Source: Trichobilharzia regenti (Eukaryota > Platyhelminthes > Trematoda > Strigeidida > Schistosomatidae). From it: a stretch of 64,000 nt of DNA. Made by a program: the position numbers and the translations under genes. Each line of letters begins with the position of its first letter. Position 1 is the first letter of the stretch. Under the pieces are notes generated by a model that saw only the letters and a program-made list of their open reading frames with translations, made no database searches and was not told the DNA's origin. The stretch is taken from NCBI GenBank assembly GCA_944472135.2, contig CALYDD020000436.1, positions 1-64,000 on the forward strand. Reading direction: 5' to 3'. Below, piece after piece: positions 21,480 to 32,473 of the stretch.

Positions 21480-22140
21480 CATGAGCCAGGTGATCCACAA
21501 CGGAAAATTCGGCGAGACATTCGTAGTGAATATAGGAGTTAGGCAAGAGGGCTGTCGATTATCACCAACTACGAGATTCTTAAATGTGGTCGGCTGGATT
21601 ATACATCAGTCTGCACAGAGAGAGCAAAGAGACAGGAATACGCCGGACGACCGGTAGGAAAACCTCAGAATATCTGAATTTCGCGTGGATGATTAATGTT
21701 TAATGTCACACACAAAGTCCAAGACTTGTAGGCAGGCGAAAACTAACAGATTGCCTTGCGGCGAAGACGAGACTCCCGGTTAATATAGAGAAGACGAAAA
21801 TTATGCAGGTAATCAGCCTATGATAACAACAACCGCGGCAACTCATAATCACCATTAGACATTCGACAGAAGTTATCTTCTTCACGTATCTGGCCATGAA
21901 GCACTGTTTCAACCACAGACAATCGCACGGATGAGCATATCAAAGCCAGCCAGTCAGAATCGGAAAGGCAAGATACGCCTTCACTAACCTGAATTCGATT
22001 TGATAATCTTCTGAACTCAGTAAAGAGAACAAGATTTAGATTTTGTTCAACACAAATGTGAAGTCATTCAGCAAATTCTTCTTTACGGGTCAGAAACTTG
22101 ACTAACATGTCGTGGAAAGCATTTCCAACAGGTGGCTGCA
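21480..22140 (+). pseudogene. RTE-like LINE, RT remnant
   Basis: Reads VIHNGKFGETFVVNIGVRQEGCRLSP (motif B, 21490-21565). A decayed motif C region follows (21680-21720; the YADD is not preserved but LMSHTKSK follows). Then come ENYAGNQPM, the usual polymorphic repeat-rich spot and, near 21955-22010, RKARYAFTNLNSI. Stops throughout. A SINE-a2 begins right after it. Confidence 0.7.
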
Positions 22141-22149
22141 GACTTTTGT

Positions 22150-22430
22150 CAACAGCTCATGAACTCGAACTTCTGCCAATTGATAATATAGTTCGACCAC
22201 TTCGCAAAGTCTTCTTCTATGAGTTAGTGCTTCACTTTCAACCTGCTGCACCATACTGGTCATGGCTTAAAGCTAGAGCCCCAGGTCACTGCCTGAAGAC
22301 AGCCAGTCGCCAGTGAGCATAAGATCAATTTTCAAGTAGTGGGTTTTGTAGAGATTTAGTTTGGTTGGCGGGAGGATTTCATCATCACCAACACTTGAAA
22401 ATTGTACGAATCAACTTAATTTATCCAAAC
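22150..22430 (-). mobile_element. SINE-a2 body with a short opposed tip
   Basis: Minus-strand SINE-a2 lacking the tRNA-like head: actcgaacttctgccaatt, gttcgaccacttcgcaaagtc, accatactggtcatgg, gagcataagatcaattttcaagtag, ggatttcatcatc. It then flips to caccaacacttgaaaatt (22390-22408), the sense tip of the same end. Another opposed junction. Confidence 0.7.
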
Positions 22431-23084
22431 ACTTAACCCATAGACTTACAAATGTTTGAATAGAGTTAACCTCACTGTTTTCGGTATACAGAATTAACTG
22501 AAGATGTAACCATGAGTGATATATAATCTAAGTGTGTGAATTCAGAAGAAAGAATACCCAAGATGTTTCAGACGACTGAGCTACAAATATTTTGAACAAA
22601 CCCACCCTACGTTTATCTTACCAACTTATTCTTTGGTCAGATTGTCGTTTCAGAAGATGCTATTACACCGGAAATATGAGGACGGGACCATTAAGGAGCA
22701 AAGCAAGTTAGGAATTAAGCGTTGGGCATGACTCCGAGCATCAAATGGAGGTGATCATTATTAAGCGAAGATGAACAGTATTGAGCAGTAATGGATCCAG
22801 TTAAAAAGTACCGCACAAAACCAGCTGAAACGAGAATTAGCTGTTGAAGCCGTATGTTTCACTTTTTTCCTAAGGGATACCATAACGATATCATTCTAGC
22901 TATCATAATCATACATCTTGTAGAAACCATTCAAATCCAAGTCTATACAGAAATAACTATTGAAATTCTGTCTACTGCCTCTTAAATATTTCTGTATTGA
23001 ATCCTTAATAGAAGTCTGTATGAAATAATCCCACCTGAATTCTGAAGGATGCTACAGTGTAAATGGACGTCCATTATATTAATT
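22431..23084. other. No gene recognised
   Basis: No frame or repeat recognised. Confidence 0.4.
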
Positions 23085-23919
23085 GGCGAAGTTAAACTTT
23101 CGATACCACTAACTACCAATCAGTAAATTATCCAGTGAGATTCACGAACGATGTCAAATTATCCAATGAGATTCACGAACGTAGTTCAATGTTGTATAGC
23201 GCTTGATGATTCTTTTCTAATGCGTGACCTTACAAGGTTACGGTTGCAATTCGAGGAGTACAGTGTTTTCCAGTATTGCCTGGATTTAGGGTTGCTCCGG
23301 AAGGAGCGAACTTGTTCTTGTGGTTCATGACTTTAAGAAGCTATAGCAGATCAACTGATGGGTTTGTTCATCGTTGTGCTATATGTTTGAAGCGTGCTAG
23401 CATTAGAGAGGGTAAGCTGATAATTTTAATATTTCGTGGGAACTTTTTTCGCTAGGTCGCATCTCTCCCTAACCCAGATTTTTTATATCTGCAACTACTG
23501 GGTGTTGAAACAGGCGGTGAGAGCAGCAGCTGCCGAGACTGAGAATAGTCTCGTCTCAACAGTTCAGTGGTACCAGCATTGCAGAGATATTGCTTCGTGG
23601 AAAATAGAGAAAATCACTTGTTTGCTGGGTGGATCCTGTTACGAGGACTCATACAAATTCCATTGAAGTTTTTTGGGGCCGCTTGAAAAACAGGATAAGG
23701 GCTATAAATGGATCTCAAAAGGATCTCATTTATAGTCATTCAGATGAATATAAGTACAGGATGTGGTGTGACTTCACCATTGAGAGTCACATGCTAAACT
23801 GGGCGATGTTTCTCTCACATGTACGTTTTCATTCAGCATATATGGCTATTTAATGTGATTGTTTCGTTCAAAGTCGTCTGCTGATTGGTAGTTAGTGGTG
23901 TCGAAAGTTTAACTTTGCC
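23085..23919 (+). mobile_element. Merlin-type DNA transposon, internally deleted
   Basis: Terminal inverted repeats of about 39 bp (23085-23123 and 23881-23919; 5' strand ggcgaagttaaactttcga) differ at only two positions. Inside is a broken transposase of the ISXO2/IS1016-like Merlin type. A subterminal block, aaattatcca.tgagattcacgaacg, is repeated in tandem (23144-23202). No matching 8-9 bp target duplication flanks the ends, so the flanks have decayed or the true ends lie a few bases off. Merlin was first described partly from Schistosoma. Confidence 0.85.
23225..23853 (+). pseudogene. Merlin transposase remnant (ISXO2-like DDE)
   Basis: Cut-and-paste transposase. The N-terminus is spread over two frames: DLTRLRLQFEEY, ERTCSCGS and HRCAICLKRASIREG (a zinc-ribbon-like CxC...CxxC, 23305-23410). 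GTFFARSHLSLTQIFYICNYWVL and VVQWYQHCRDIA-like sequence follow (23436-23600). A different frame from 23629 has DPVTRTHTNSIEVFWGRLKNRIRAING, the conserved HTNxxExxWxxLK block with the last acidic residue. The stretch that should hold the first catalytic acids, over 100 residues, is deleted between about 23605 and 23635. Confidence 0.8.
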
Positions 23920-24240
23920 ACGTTCATCAGCATAAAAATCATCTAATAGCAGGAGATAGATTTGATCTCAGAGAAAGCAAATGGCATAGCATTGATGATA
24001 TACATGGGAAATGGCGTGAAAGGAACACAAATAAACACAATATGAAGGAAGGTCATAAGTAGCACAACATGGCAAATCTGTGCAAAAATGGGGATGTGAA
24101 GATGAGGTGTATATAACTTCGTTACATAAAGATACAAAATTGCAAACAAACATACATTCAAGAGCTGATTTATAAGAGATCTGATCTGTTTTCAAAGTTT
24201 GTTCACAGAAAGATATCGGTAAGAGAACTATTCAAAAGAC
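23920..24240. other. No gene recognised
   Basis: Two overlapping minus frames of 72-75 codons (23943-24195) are Cys- and Ile-rich and match nothing I know. Probably chance. Confidence 0.4.
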
Positions 24241-24244
24241 TCAT

Positions 24245-24785
24245 AGGTAATATGTACCCACAGGGTCTCAAACCCAGGACCTTTCGCTCCAAAGGCAAGC
24301 TCATAGATCACTCAGCCACTGGGACCCGATGCAACGGCAAAACCATCAATTCTAACTTCTACCAATTCGTAGTTCTTAGGGCGACCATCAGCCAATGACA
24401 TCGACGAGCATTTGTCCTCAATCCCGACACGATGGCCACTAGTGTTCATGACTTCTCACTAGAACTCCAGGAAACTCCATCCTGTAGTCAGTCACTGGCA
24501 AGTATCAGATTTGGTTTTTAAGATTTGATCTGTAGGTATTTCATTTCTCTTTCAGGTTTTACTACAGATTGGTAGACGTTAGAATTCACTGACTGGCCAC
24601 TCACTACCTTAGGTACCAGTAGCTGGATAATCTACGAGCTCACCTTGTAACCGGAAGATCCTAGGCTCAAAACCAAGTGGCTGCATATTGAAGATGAGTC
24701 TCAAATTAGGACAAAATCACTGTCTAAGTCTCCTTGGTTTTCAGTGATTCTCTAACTGATATCAATCCGTGGTCAAACTTGAAAA
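24245..24785. mobile_element. SINE-a2 opposed pair
   Basis: The left copy (24245-24510) is minus strand, from the tRNA-like head (gggtctcaaaccc B box; cactcagccactggg) through aattctaacttctaccaattcg and ctcactagaactccag. The right copy (about 24565-24785) is plus strand: ggtagacgttagaattcactg, cgagctcaccttgtaaccgg, gaagatgagtctcaaattaggac (hammerhead-like tail), ttctctaactgatatcaatcc. The two meet tail to tail over a short unrelated or decayed spacer. Confidence 0.75.
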
Positions 24786-25324
24786 ACATTCCTTTACCAA
24801 GTCTCTCGTCTTCTACTTTTACAACAATAAATTTTGTATAAACAGTTAATTCAGAACTTTCCTTTCTTCACCTGAAGTACAATTCTCGACAGATGGTTTC
24901 TCTTTTCATCAGTAATATTCATCCAATTATCCTTGTCTCACTATGCTAATAAACTCCAAATGTTACCCAGACTTTTCATTTTAATTCCCTCTATTGCGGT
25001 TATAACCTGAAGTCTCAAGCTTTTTAAGTTTCTACAGTGGTGGTTTTGCCTTTTGCTGGGTTTGGAGGTTGCTAACCTCACAACAAGTTTTGCTGAGCCA
25101 AGTATCAGCTCGTCAACTAGGCGTGTTTTATGAAGACATCGGATGGAATCCCATATGCAACAAGTTCATAGTTGTAGACTTTTCTATCAAAAATATCTAT
25201 CCAAAACCCACTAAATTTTAAAGTCACTGCAATGCAGAACTGTGCTTCATTGGTCATTGTGACATTGCTGAAACATATGATTAGATCTTAGCTTTTGTTA
25301 ACAGAAAATCGTACATTTTTTACA
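24786..25324. other. No gene; SINE-D-like scrap
   Basis: 25010-25110 (tgaagtctcaagctt, tttctacagtggtgg, ggaggttgctaacctcac) resembles the middle of SINE-D. The rest is unassigned. Confidence 0.4.
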
Positions 25325-25720
25325 AGAACATGTGAAGTTCATTTGTTTCAAATTTGACCACGGATTGATGGAAGTCAGAAGGTATTGGTCAGCTATTTCA
25401 TCAATGTTTGAGACTCCCCAGCAATACGCATCCATGATGCAACCTCCTGGAACCAAACCTGGGACCTTCTCGGTGTCAAGGTGAGCTCGTCAACCAACTG
25501 AGCTACCATGACAGAATTCAGTGATTCACGATTTCTGACTTCTACCAATTCGCGATATGATGTACAGCGGTCAACCGAATTGTCATTCAGGCGTATTATT
25601 CCTCCCGTTCGAACTTGTCGAACACTTCGGAGATGACTTATTACGCTGTGCTCCAGGTAATCTGTTCTTTATCAAGTCACTAGTGAGCATCAGACTGATT
25701 CTCAAGGATGAGATTGTATA
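25325..25720 (-). mobile_element. SINE-a2, near full length
   Basis: Minus-strand copy. Starting from its 3' side: tttgaccacggattgatgg, catcaatgtttgagactcccc (hammerhead-like region), tRNA-like head (ggaaccaaaccc, caactgagctacca), ttctgacttctaccaattcg, then the body to gcatcagactgattctcaa. The ribozyme core is decayed. Confidence 0.7.
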
Positions 25721-25854
25721 CATACTCATTATTTGTTGTGGCTTAGTAATACTTTATCGTTAAGAAGAACCATGAAATATTCACGACTACTTCATATGAA
25801 CTCAGATCAAGTTTTGACAATAGTTCCAAAATAATAGGGAGCCTGGTAAGAAGT

Positions 25855-25940
25855 AAAATCTCAGCGAAACCGATATGAGTAATTCCATAGTTTCATTCGC
25901 CGAACGAGTTCAAAATTTCTCAGGAGAATAATCGAAATTA
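25855..25940 (-). repeat. PLE-E terminal repeat fragment
   Basis: On the minus strand: ctcctgagaaattttgaac, gttcggcgaatgaaact, atggaattactcatat, gctgagattttactt. It aligns with both arms of the PLE-E at 16090-16941. The core is CTGAGAA instead of CTGAAGA, so the ribozyme is damaged. Confidence 0.65.
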
Positions 25941-25942
25941 CC

Positions 25943-26360
25943 ATGAGAGAGGTTCTCAAGTATTGGTTTATGCAGCGATATTTCAGCTTGATTGGTTGGA
26001 GGATTTCACCATAAGCTGAAACCTGTTAAAGAACTATTGAAAAATCAGCCACAGGGAGTATGGACAGTTGTTTCGCCCTAGTTTGGGGCTCTTGATCCGT
26101 ACATATCCACCACAAGAGGGTTTGAACCCAGGATTCTCTGACTACAAGGCTAGCGAACACACAGACCATGAAGCCACTGGGACACAATCCAATGTCCAGC
26201 CATGAATGCTAACTTCTGCTATTTCACGACACAGTGCTACCTCTTCGCAATGTCCTTTTGGATGAGTGAGTGCGAACTGATGAAGAGTTTTAAACTAGGA
26301 CGAAACAGCTGTCCAGTACTCTCAGGTTTTCCAATGGTTCTCTTACTGATGAGGGAGGTT
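25943..26360. mobile_element. SINE-a2 insertion, opposed tail, probable 12-bp duplication
   Basis: Near-identical atgagagaggtt (25943-25954) and atgagggaggtt (26349-26360) bound the insert. The left 300 bp is minus-strand SINE-a2: ggaggatttcacc, gaactattg, gggagtatggacag, tRNA-like head at 26110-26190, gctaacttctgc. At about 26272 it flips to plus strand: gcgaactgatgaagagt, taaactaggacgaaac, agctgtccagtactc, ggttctcttactgatg. The plus tail shows the hammerhead-like order: CTGATGA, a GTCC-type stem (decayed), GAAAC, self-complementary acagctgt, then GTCC. Confidence 0.75.
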
Positions 26361-26937
26361 TCTGTATAAAAAGGACATATCTTGTTTTAAAAAACTTGGT
26401 CCAGTCATATTCACGTCTACGTTATCATTTGATCAGCTGATATCTGTAGACATACTTTGAAGATATTTCATGTGAAACTAAATGAAAAGAAAGTGTTAAC
26501 ACAAAGTGAAATTCAACTTACGCGTCATTGCTGCAGTGAAAAAAAAATAGAAAGGGGGCCAAAACATTATTACATTATAAATATTTTATCGAAGACTGCT
26601 GTTGTTCAACACAAGAATCCACATCAACGCCACAAACAAACAAAGTTCGATTCTCGATTAATGTTCTCCTCAATCTTCACTAATACTAGACAGGAAATGT
26701 TGATCGGGAGGTCAGTAATCTTCTATAATAAATAACATTATCAATATTATCATTTCAAAAGCTAAAGATCTGTATGTTGCCCTCGGAATCGATGTACGTC
26801 TGAAAGCCACAAACCTCGCGGTATCTAGTTAGATCAAGATATACTGATAATTAGAAGGTAGAGGCTTCTTCTGAAGATGTTGCCACTGAGAATACGTAAT
26901 GCACAACTTTTCAACTGTTAAATGAAGGAATCCGTGG
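26361..26937. other. No gene recognised
   Basis: A 92-codon plus frame at 26457-26735 is Lys-rich with no recognised domain. It is not called. Confidence 0.4.
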
Positions 26938-27805
26938 GTACAAGAATGCAACTTGCCCACTGTGGTACAGTATAATTCCATTATGAATAAAATTGATTTT
27001 AATAAAGTCTGTCAGTGTCATACAGTAATATTTACTGATAAATATGTTTCGAACACAATTTATTGCTGCTCATAATCATATTAAGTTAATCATATGGTTC
27101 CATTATTTCTCGTTTCTTGATTTGATGACTGGTAGGAGTGTTTTACGTATCTCTGGTATTGGTGAAGAGTCACTCATATTCCATGTGTTAGGTAGTAGAT
27201 TCTACGAGCAAAGTTTCACTAATCAACCTCTCTCTCTCTCTCATTTACCTATATTACTTTGCAGAATTGTAACTCTATCGAACCTTATTGTCTAGTTGTG
27301 CGTTAATGCATGGAGCACGAGTGCTGAATGTCTCTCTAAATAACTAATTTTTGTTGGATCAATCATTCTGTACTTAGCTAGATTCTTATATTCTGACAAT
27401 CGCCTACCTACTGGTTTGACCTATGTAGTTTTGACTTAACTCACAGTCATTTCAAGGTCTTTTGTAGGTTCAAATATGATCCTAATTCTCGCTTTATTGA
27501 AAATTCTACATAGGGGCCCCTCCTTATATGGTGAAACCACTGTAGATACCTTATATTCTTTCTTACTTATGTTATAATTATTATTTTCACCATTATTTTT
27601 ATTTTCTTTTTTTGACCTTTTCTTATTTTCCTAATGAATTTTCGAGGATACTTATTTGACACCAACACTTCTTTTTTATCTATCTCACTTTATCATGTAG
27701 ACTTGTTGATGTACTCCTTGATGCTACCACTCCGTTTGTTTGGCTTTTCATATACAGTTTTATATGGTATATATTACTGTATAACACTGTGAGACTTTGA
27801 AATAA
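26938..27805 (-). mobile_element. PLE-A copy, 5'-truncated with inverted arm
   Basis: The 3' terminal repeat lies at the left (26955-27095), with accattatg.ataa..., the tttgataaa-like block and an A-type hammerhead-like fold (27035-27095, minus strand). Nuclease remnants are at 27340-27550; minus-strand translation gives SPYKEGPLCRIFNKARIRIIFEPTK, VGRRLSEYKNLAK, IDPTKISYLE. At 27765-27800 the terminal repeat reappears inverted (tactgtataacactgtgag). No target duplication found. Confidence 0.75.
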
Positions 27806-27810
27806 TAGAA

Positions 27811-28135
27811 AAGATTTGTAACTCAGGTGGATGATTTGCAATTGATAGTGTTCTCTGAGCTCATTGGTTTAATTGCGGAGCTTTCATCGTCTTTCTGGAC
27901 GACATCTTCAGCGCAGTATTTAGGATAAAGTGAAATGATTTAAATTTCTTCATGAGTCTCCCGTTAACCATCTTTAGATATTTATTGACAGTTTTCTATT
28001 GATTGGGATTTTAAACTTCCTGATCACCTGATTTACTTCTTATTAGTTGGTATATATTTCATCTTTATTAACGTGTTTATTAATGGCACTGCAAACTGTG
28101 AGACTTTATCAAAATAAATTTTCTCCATAATGGAA
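27811..28135 (-). mobile_element. PLE-C terminal repeat plus PLE-A end
   Basis: 27811-27930 matches 47866-48000 (ggtggatgattt, tgtcgt, cagctcagg) and holds the PLE-C hammerhead. 28090-28135 (caaactgtgagactttatcaaaataaattt, ccataatgg) is a PLE-A terminal piece. Sequence between them is unassigned. Probably two decayed insertions. Confidence 0.6.
27874..27915 (-). ncRNA. PLE-C hammerhead ribozyme, complete core
   Basis: Minus strand: stem I tgcg/cgca; core CTGAAGA with all invariant positions; one extra T; stem II gtcgtc/gacgat (six pairs including one G-U) around loop cagaaa; GAAA; then GCTC, with cleavage expected after CTC. Stem III is reduced to almost nothing, as known for PLE hammerheads, which are thought to work best as dimers. 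This is the most complete C-type core in the window. Confidence 0.75.
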
Positions 28136-28699
28136 AGGAAATCGTTGATAGTTTTTGCAGCTCAACGATAACTATTTTCGATTAATCTACTATTGTTAAA
28201 TCTTACGGAATTATATATTTCAGTGATCTTGTCACTGATTAGTAACTTTGGAATATTCTTTACGATAATGACAACACTAATGTTTCAAATAACATCGAGT
28301 TAAGTAGATAGGTAGATTGCAGTTCAAAAGCGTCTGCAAGTGGTATTACCCATCAATATAAGATGCAACTTAATATCAGATATACTGAGGAAAGTAACAG
28401 AAAATTTATGAAAGCATAAATTCCATAGGAGGTCAGGCTACCATGCAGAACTCCAGTTGTTTTAGGCGAATTGGTATCTAGAAGCCTTTGATAGTTTATA
28501 ATCATAAGATAGTAGCAAAATGGCAGTTCTTTTTCATATGGAAAGACAAGGTCATCAAAAAGTTCTGACAAGGATTTCGCTAACCATCGGTTCGTGTCTA
28601 GATATTATCAGGTTAGCATTTAAGAGCGTGTGGGCTTATGCAAGACAGTTTTCTTTGAAATTACTGACTGAAAAGTAGATGATTGTCCATAGCCTTCAC
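28136..28699. other. No gene recognised
   Basis: No frame or repeat recognised. Confidence 0.4.
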
Positions 28700-28889
28700 C
28701 GATTGTTGAAGGACTTGATTTTCGGCACATCTCTCCGATTTTCTTTGTGTACAAGGTCGCTTTATTCCAAGTCTTCAGAAGTCGAACAAGAGGTACTGTC
28801 GAGATGTTCGGTCTTGAAAGTATATCTTACTTACTTATCAGGGCACTCCTCGAACTCACGCAGCCATGCACGAGCTTATGGAATATATT

Positions 28890-29660
28890 CATTCGAAGTG
28901 ATAACTACTGGTGGTATCCTCACCGAATATACCCAATTTTTGATTAATGTCATCACAGGAGTACTGCCGGAGGTGACGCTTGGCGAATTCTATGTCACAG
29001 GGATATGTTAATTACCTGGAAAAAGTGTTAGTGATATACGACATGCAGATAATACAGTGCTTCTAGCTGGAGACGCGAACAGAATGCGAACTACTCTAAA
29101 TATCTTGGTCCAAAATCTTACTATGTTTGTCATGTGGTCCACTCTTAATAAAACATTTTAGATGATGCCTTAAGACTGGCCTGTACCGACTTCCAGCTTG
29201 AACACAGGTGTTTACATCAGGACAGACATAAGAGACCAGTGTGGGTTGCGTTTGCCAACTTATATCATCTGTGGTGAAGACAACATACCTAGCTGTCGAT
29301 CGCCTTCCTCGACGAGCGATGATAGTCGTCATAGGATTCGGTTGGAAAGGGGTTAGAGGTAGTCGAACCAAAACATGGGAGCAGTTCATGAAGTCTTTGA
29401 CAGTAGTTGGTTTAAGGTAGTCACGTAGGAAAGTATAAGCTGCTTGGTTGAGATTTTCAGGATGCTTAGAACCCACGTCTGGAGACTATTTGTGGTATGG
29501 CACACGGTCGTTCCCAGTAACACAGATGCATTCACTCTTTGTGATTGGTCATAACGACTAAGCAACCGTGCTACTATTCAAATTTTACTCAAATTTCCGC
29601 TTATTGTAGCCCTTCTAACTTTGTGTGCTACACGGAGTGCGTCAACTTCAACGACAGGAA
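28890..29660 (+). pseudogene. Third LINE type, RT palm and C-terminal remnant, copy 1
   Basis: Plus-strand frames give FLINVITGVLPEVTLGEFYVTGIC, then SDIRHADNTVLLAGDANRMRTTLNIL, where ADN replaces the catalytic ADD of motif C, so the polymerase is dead. From 29190 to 29660 the DNA matches the 3' part of the copy at 33850-34320 (aaccaaaacatgg, gctgcttgg.tg, ctttgtgtgctaca.ggagtg). Clade not settled; it differs from both the CR1-like and RTE-like copies here. Confidence 0.65.
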
Positions 29661-29999
29661 AAACTCTCCCCCATATGGCCTGTTTGAAAAAACTGTTCTA
29701 TGATAGATTTGTTGATGGTTTTCATTATAATTTTATTAAACCACACCGCTAGGTGTTCCCATGCATTAAAAATAAACTCCCTAGAAAAACGGCCAATACA
29801 ATGGCGACTCCATAAAAGGAGTTGAAATGGTATGTACAAAATGCGGTAACCAACCTAGGCGGTTCTTTTTTAAATCTTGGAATCACAGCCGGTAGTATGA
29901 AAAGTGTGAGTTGTAGCTTATCGCCACTTTGTTCATCACTTATGAGTTTCAGCAATATATACATACATACTTCTTGTTATCAGACACAGAATAATTCGA
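29661..29999. other. No gene recognised
   Basis: Three overlapping frames of 63-71 codons on both strands have no recognised domain. Confidence 0.4.
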
Positions 30000-30215
30000 T
30001 GGTACAGCGGTAGAATGCTCGCCAACCACGCCTGATATGGTACTAATTTCAATCCCCAGCCACCGATGCACTCCTTTACCTCGCTAAGCCAGTAACAAGA
30101 ATTTTATAGTGTGAGGACTAAACATGGGGCTAGCAACCCACTCACATAGCCATAAACATTACTGTCACCGAAAATTCGAAGATATCCAGCTTCAAGCCCT
30201 TTATGTTCCATTGGG
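30000..30215 (+). repeat. SINE-D in sense orientation
   Basis: Starts with a tRNA-like head: gtacagcggtagaatgctcg (A-box-like), tttcaatccccagccacc. Then ctcgctaagccagtaa, ggggctagcaaccc, cttcaagccctttatgttcc and attggga, the reverse of the block order in minus-strand SINE-D copies. It shows that the family has its tRNA-like part at the 5' end. Confidence 0.6.
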
Positions 30216-30970
30216 AAGGCAGAAGAATTTTTTAAAAATTCCCATGCAGAAAAATGTATTGCTACTCTTTTAGTCACATGTTTTGTGATGCATTTTTCAA
30301 TTAACATTTTAGTTATAACCTTCAGTTCGTCTTTAATTGCAGCTTCTAAACAAATAGTTCCGACCTTTTAGTTAAGCGTCTTTATCAAATAACTTATATA
30401 CCAAATACGCTAACTTCTTGCTGATGTACACATTTTGCCTTTGAACTATTCGAATGTCAAGTCCACAAACGTATTCTGGAACATTCTCCAGCTTCATCAG
30501 CCGGAGAAGAAAAGAATAATAGCATCCTTGAACACCTTGTCATCTTCAGACATCGAACACCTCAACTTTCATGAATGCTTCACAGTACCACACAAAGTCA
30601 CTTAACATCGTACAAAGGGACTTCGCTATCTGTGCATCGCTGAAACATTAGCTATTCGGGAGCTGAAACCTGGACCTCTGAATTCAAAGCGTTACACACA
30701 TTCACTTGCCCTACCTTGGTTAGAGTAAAGTTCTTACAATAGTTTTACTTCTTTTTATTATAAGGAAAACGGAAGGAATACAATTATTTAATTGTATTGT
30801 TTGGTGGCAGAGTTAAGTGAAACGACTCTCAGTACCCTCGACTGCTTTTCCTTCTTGTTGGTCAATTTTCTAAGGTGTAGAACTAGGTCAAAGCACAGTG
30901 GTTAGGACTCTCACCGACTATGCAAGTGTGTATGGGCGGGGGGTTCCAATTTAGGAGGACAGAATAAATC
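30216..30970 (+). other. No gene; SINE-B head near the end
   Basis: 30893-30965 has agcacagtggttaggactctcaccgactatgc and gggggttccaattt, a plus-strand SINE-B head. It lies immediately left of the PLE-A target duplication, so the PLE may have inserted in this SINE. The rest is unassigned. Confidence 0.45.
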
Positions 30971-31026
30971 AAACAAAATCATATTAATACATGTGTAAAA
31001 CAAGGGCACTATCGTAGTACGTAAAT

Positions 31027-32355
31027 ATGGCTATAGAGCCAGTCCAAAACGAAGTCATTTCTAACCAAGAACTCCAACTTAGGACGAAAATGCCACTTGA
31101 GGACATAATGTTTAGAGTGCAGCTATGTGTGACTTCCACAGCATTTAAATTCCAAGGGAAAATATACAAACAAAACTTAGGGAGATGCCACGGGATCACC
31201 AATATACCCTTTTGTGGCATATATATTCATGGATAGGTGGGAAAGATAACGATTGCAACGTTCAGCCATACCCCACAAGTATGGTGGAGGTATGTGGATA
31301 ACACATTCACCGTACTTAGAACTCAGAATATAAATAGGTATTTCGAACACATTAACTCAAAGGTGGAGGCAATTCAATTCACTTATGAATTAGAAAGTCA
31401 GGAAGGGTAGCTTCCAATGTCAGATTGTAACGTTAAAAGGAAAGAAGATGGGAAGTTAAACACACTAGTGTGTTTACAGAAAACCCACACATTCAAACGG
31501 ATATTTGGACATCCGATTATCCCGACCTACGTCAGGCAAAATAGGATTGGTGAAATGTTTAAGTGACAGAACACAAAAACTAAGTAACACCAAGAAAAAT
31601 CTAAGACGGGAAATGATTCACATAATAGAAGTCTTGAAACTTAATAATTACTGGGATAAATTAGTCAGGAAATATATGTAAGGAAAAGTAAAATAAAATA
31701 AATAACGATACAAGTGATAGTGATAATAATAATTGAAAAAATAATATTATTGACGACATTCATGTCAAATATGTGCAAAACAACACCAACAATAAGGAAT
31801 CTAAATCATCATTAGTAATTTCATACAAGGAAGGAACCTTAGAAACCTTACGTAGAATTCTTAAAAAAGAAGGAATTAAAGTAGCACTTAAACCCACAAA
31901 CTCAATTAGAAACATTCTTTGTCGGTTAAAGAATTCAGTTCACCTAATACCCTGCCTGAGATGATTGTCAGGTCAAATACATAGGTCAAAGTAGTAGAAC
32001 AGGGGCAGTCAAACCAGCTGAACATAAAAACCTAGCAAAATCTAGATTGTTTGACCCAAATAAGATAAGAAATCAAGAGAATAGTTCAGCTATAGCACTA
32101 CATGCAGTTTCACACGACTATGCAATAGAATGGGATAGGATGACAGTTTTAAAATCTAATGTAACAACGACGTGGAGGGAAAGATTGTTAACGGAAGCTT
32201 TGTTTATCGAATCAACTGCAAATACATGTAATAGGAATGATTCAACACCTGTCCAGATGGATATCTGGAAAGTCGTGCTACCCCTACGACGACAAATAAC
32301 AGAGAACAAAGAAAACTATAAAACTGAATTTTCGAAGTCGTGTGATTACAACTGA
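31027..32355 (+). pseudogene. PLE-A RT and GIY-YIG coding remnant
   Basis: 31027-31236 reads FRVQLCVTSTAFKFQGKIYKQNLG (motif B neighbourhood). Linker frames give REMIHIIEVLKLNNYWDKLVRKY. 31773-31964 gives NNKESKSSLVISYKEGTLETLRRILKKEGIKVALKPTNSIRN, the run-up to the nuclease. The GIY-YIG core itself is decayed near 31960-32000 (QIHRSK where KYIGQS is expected). 32047-32355 gives VFDPNKIRN-like sequence, SSAIALHAVSHDYAIEWDRMTVLKSN, RERLLTEALFIESTANTCNRND. Frameshifted and interrupted, so no intact enzyme. Confidence 0.8.
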
Positions 32356-32405
32356 TATGATTATGAACAATGATGAATTTTTTGTTCGAAACTGTGTCAT
32401 CCAGT
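32350..32405 (+). ncRNA. PLE-A hammerhead-like fold
   Basis: aactgat pairs with atccagt (one bulge) as stem I. The core reads ATGATTA, with A at position 3 and T at position 8, followed by one extra T. Stem II is gaaca/tgttc. GAAAC is intact, and the cleavage triplet GTC lies just before stem I. The same fold occurs near 12970, 27065, 49000, 62340 and 63160. Confidence 0.6.
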
Positions 32406-32473
32406 AAATAATACTGTTTCACTGTGTGATACATCTAATAAACGAACTGATATAGAATTTAAAACAAACTCAT

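Larger units (their letters stand above)
30971..32473 (+). mobile_element. PLE-A copy with probable 12-bp target duplication
   Basis: The insert (30983-32461) is bounded by aaacaaaatcat (30971-30982) and aaacaaactcat (32462-32473), 11 of 12 matching. It starts with a short inverted terminal piece (gtgtaaaac.agggcact, 30991-31010). Then follow RT motif B (31140-31180), the decayed catalytic region (31265-31300, YGGGMWITHSP in place of YVDDT), the linker, the nuclease, and the 3' terminal repeat with an A-type hammerhead-like fold. It is the longest PLE-A coding stretch here, but it has several stops. Confidence 0.8.

Noticed and set aside
29096..29476. 126-codon minus-strand frame as a gene
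   Set aside because: It is antisense to the LINE remnant on the plus strand and has no domain of its own.
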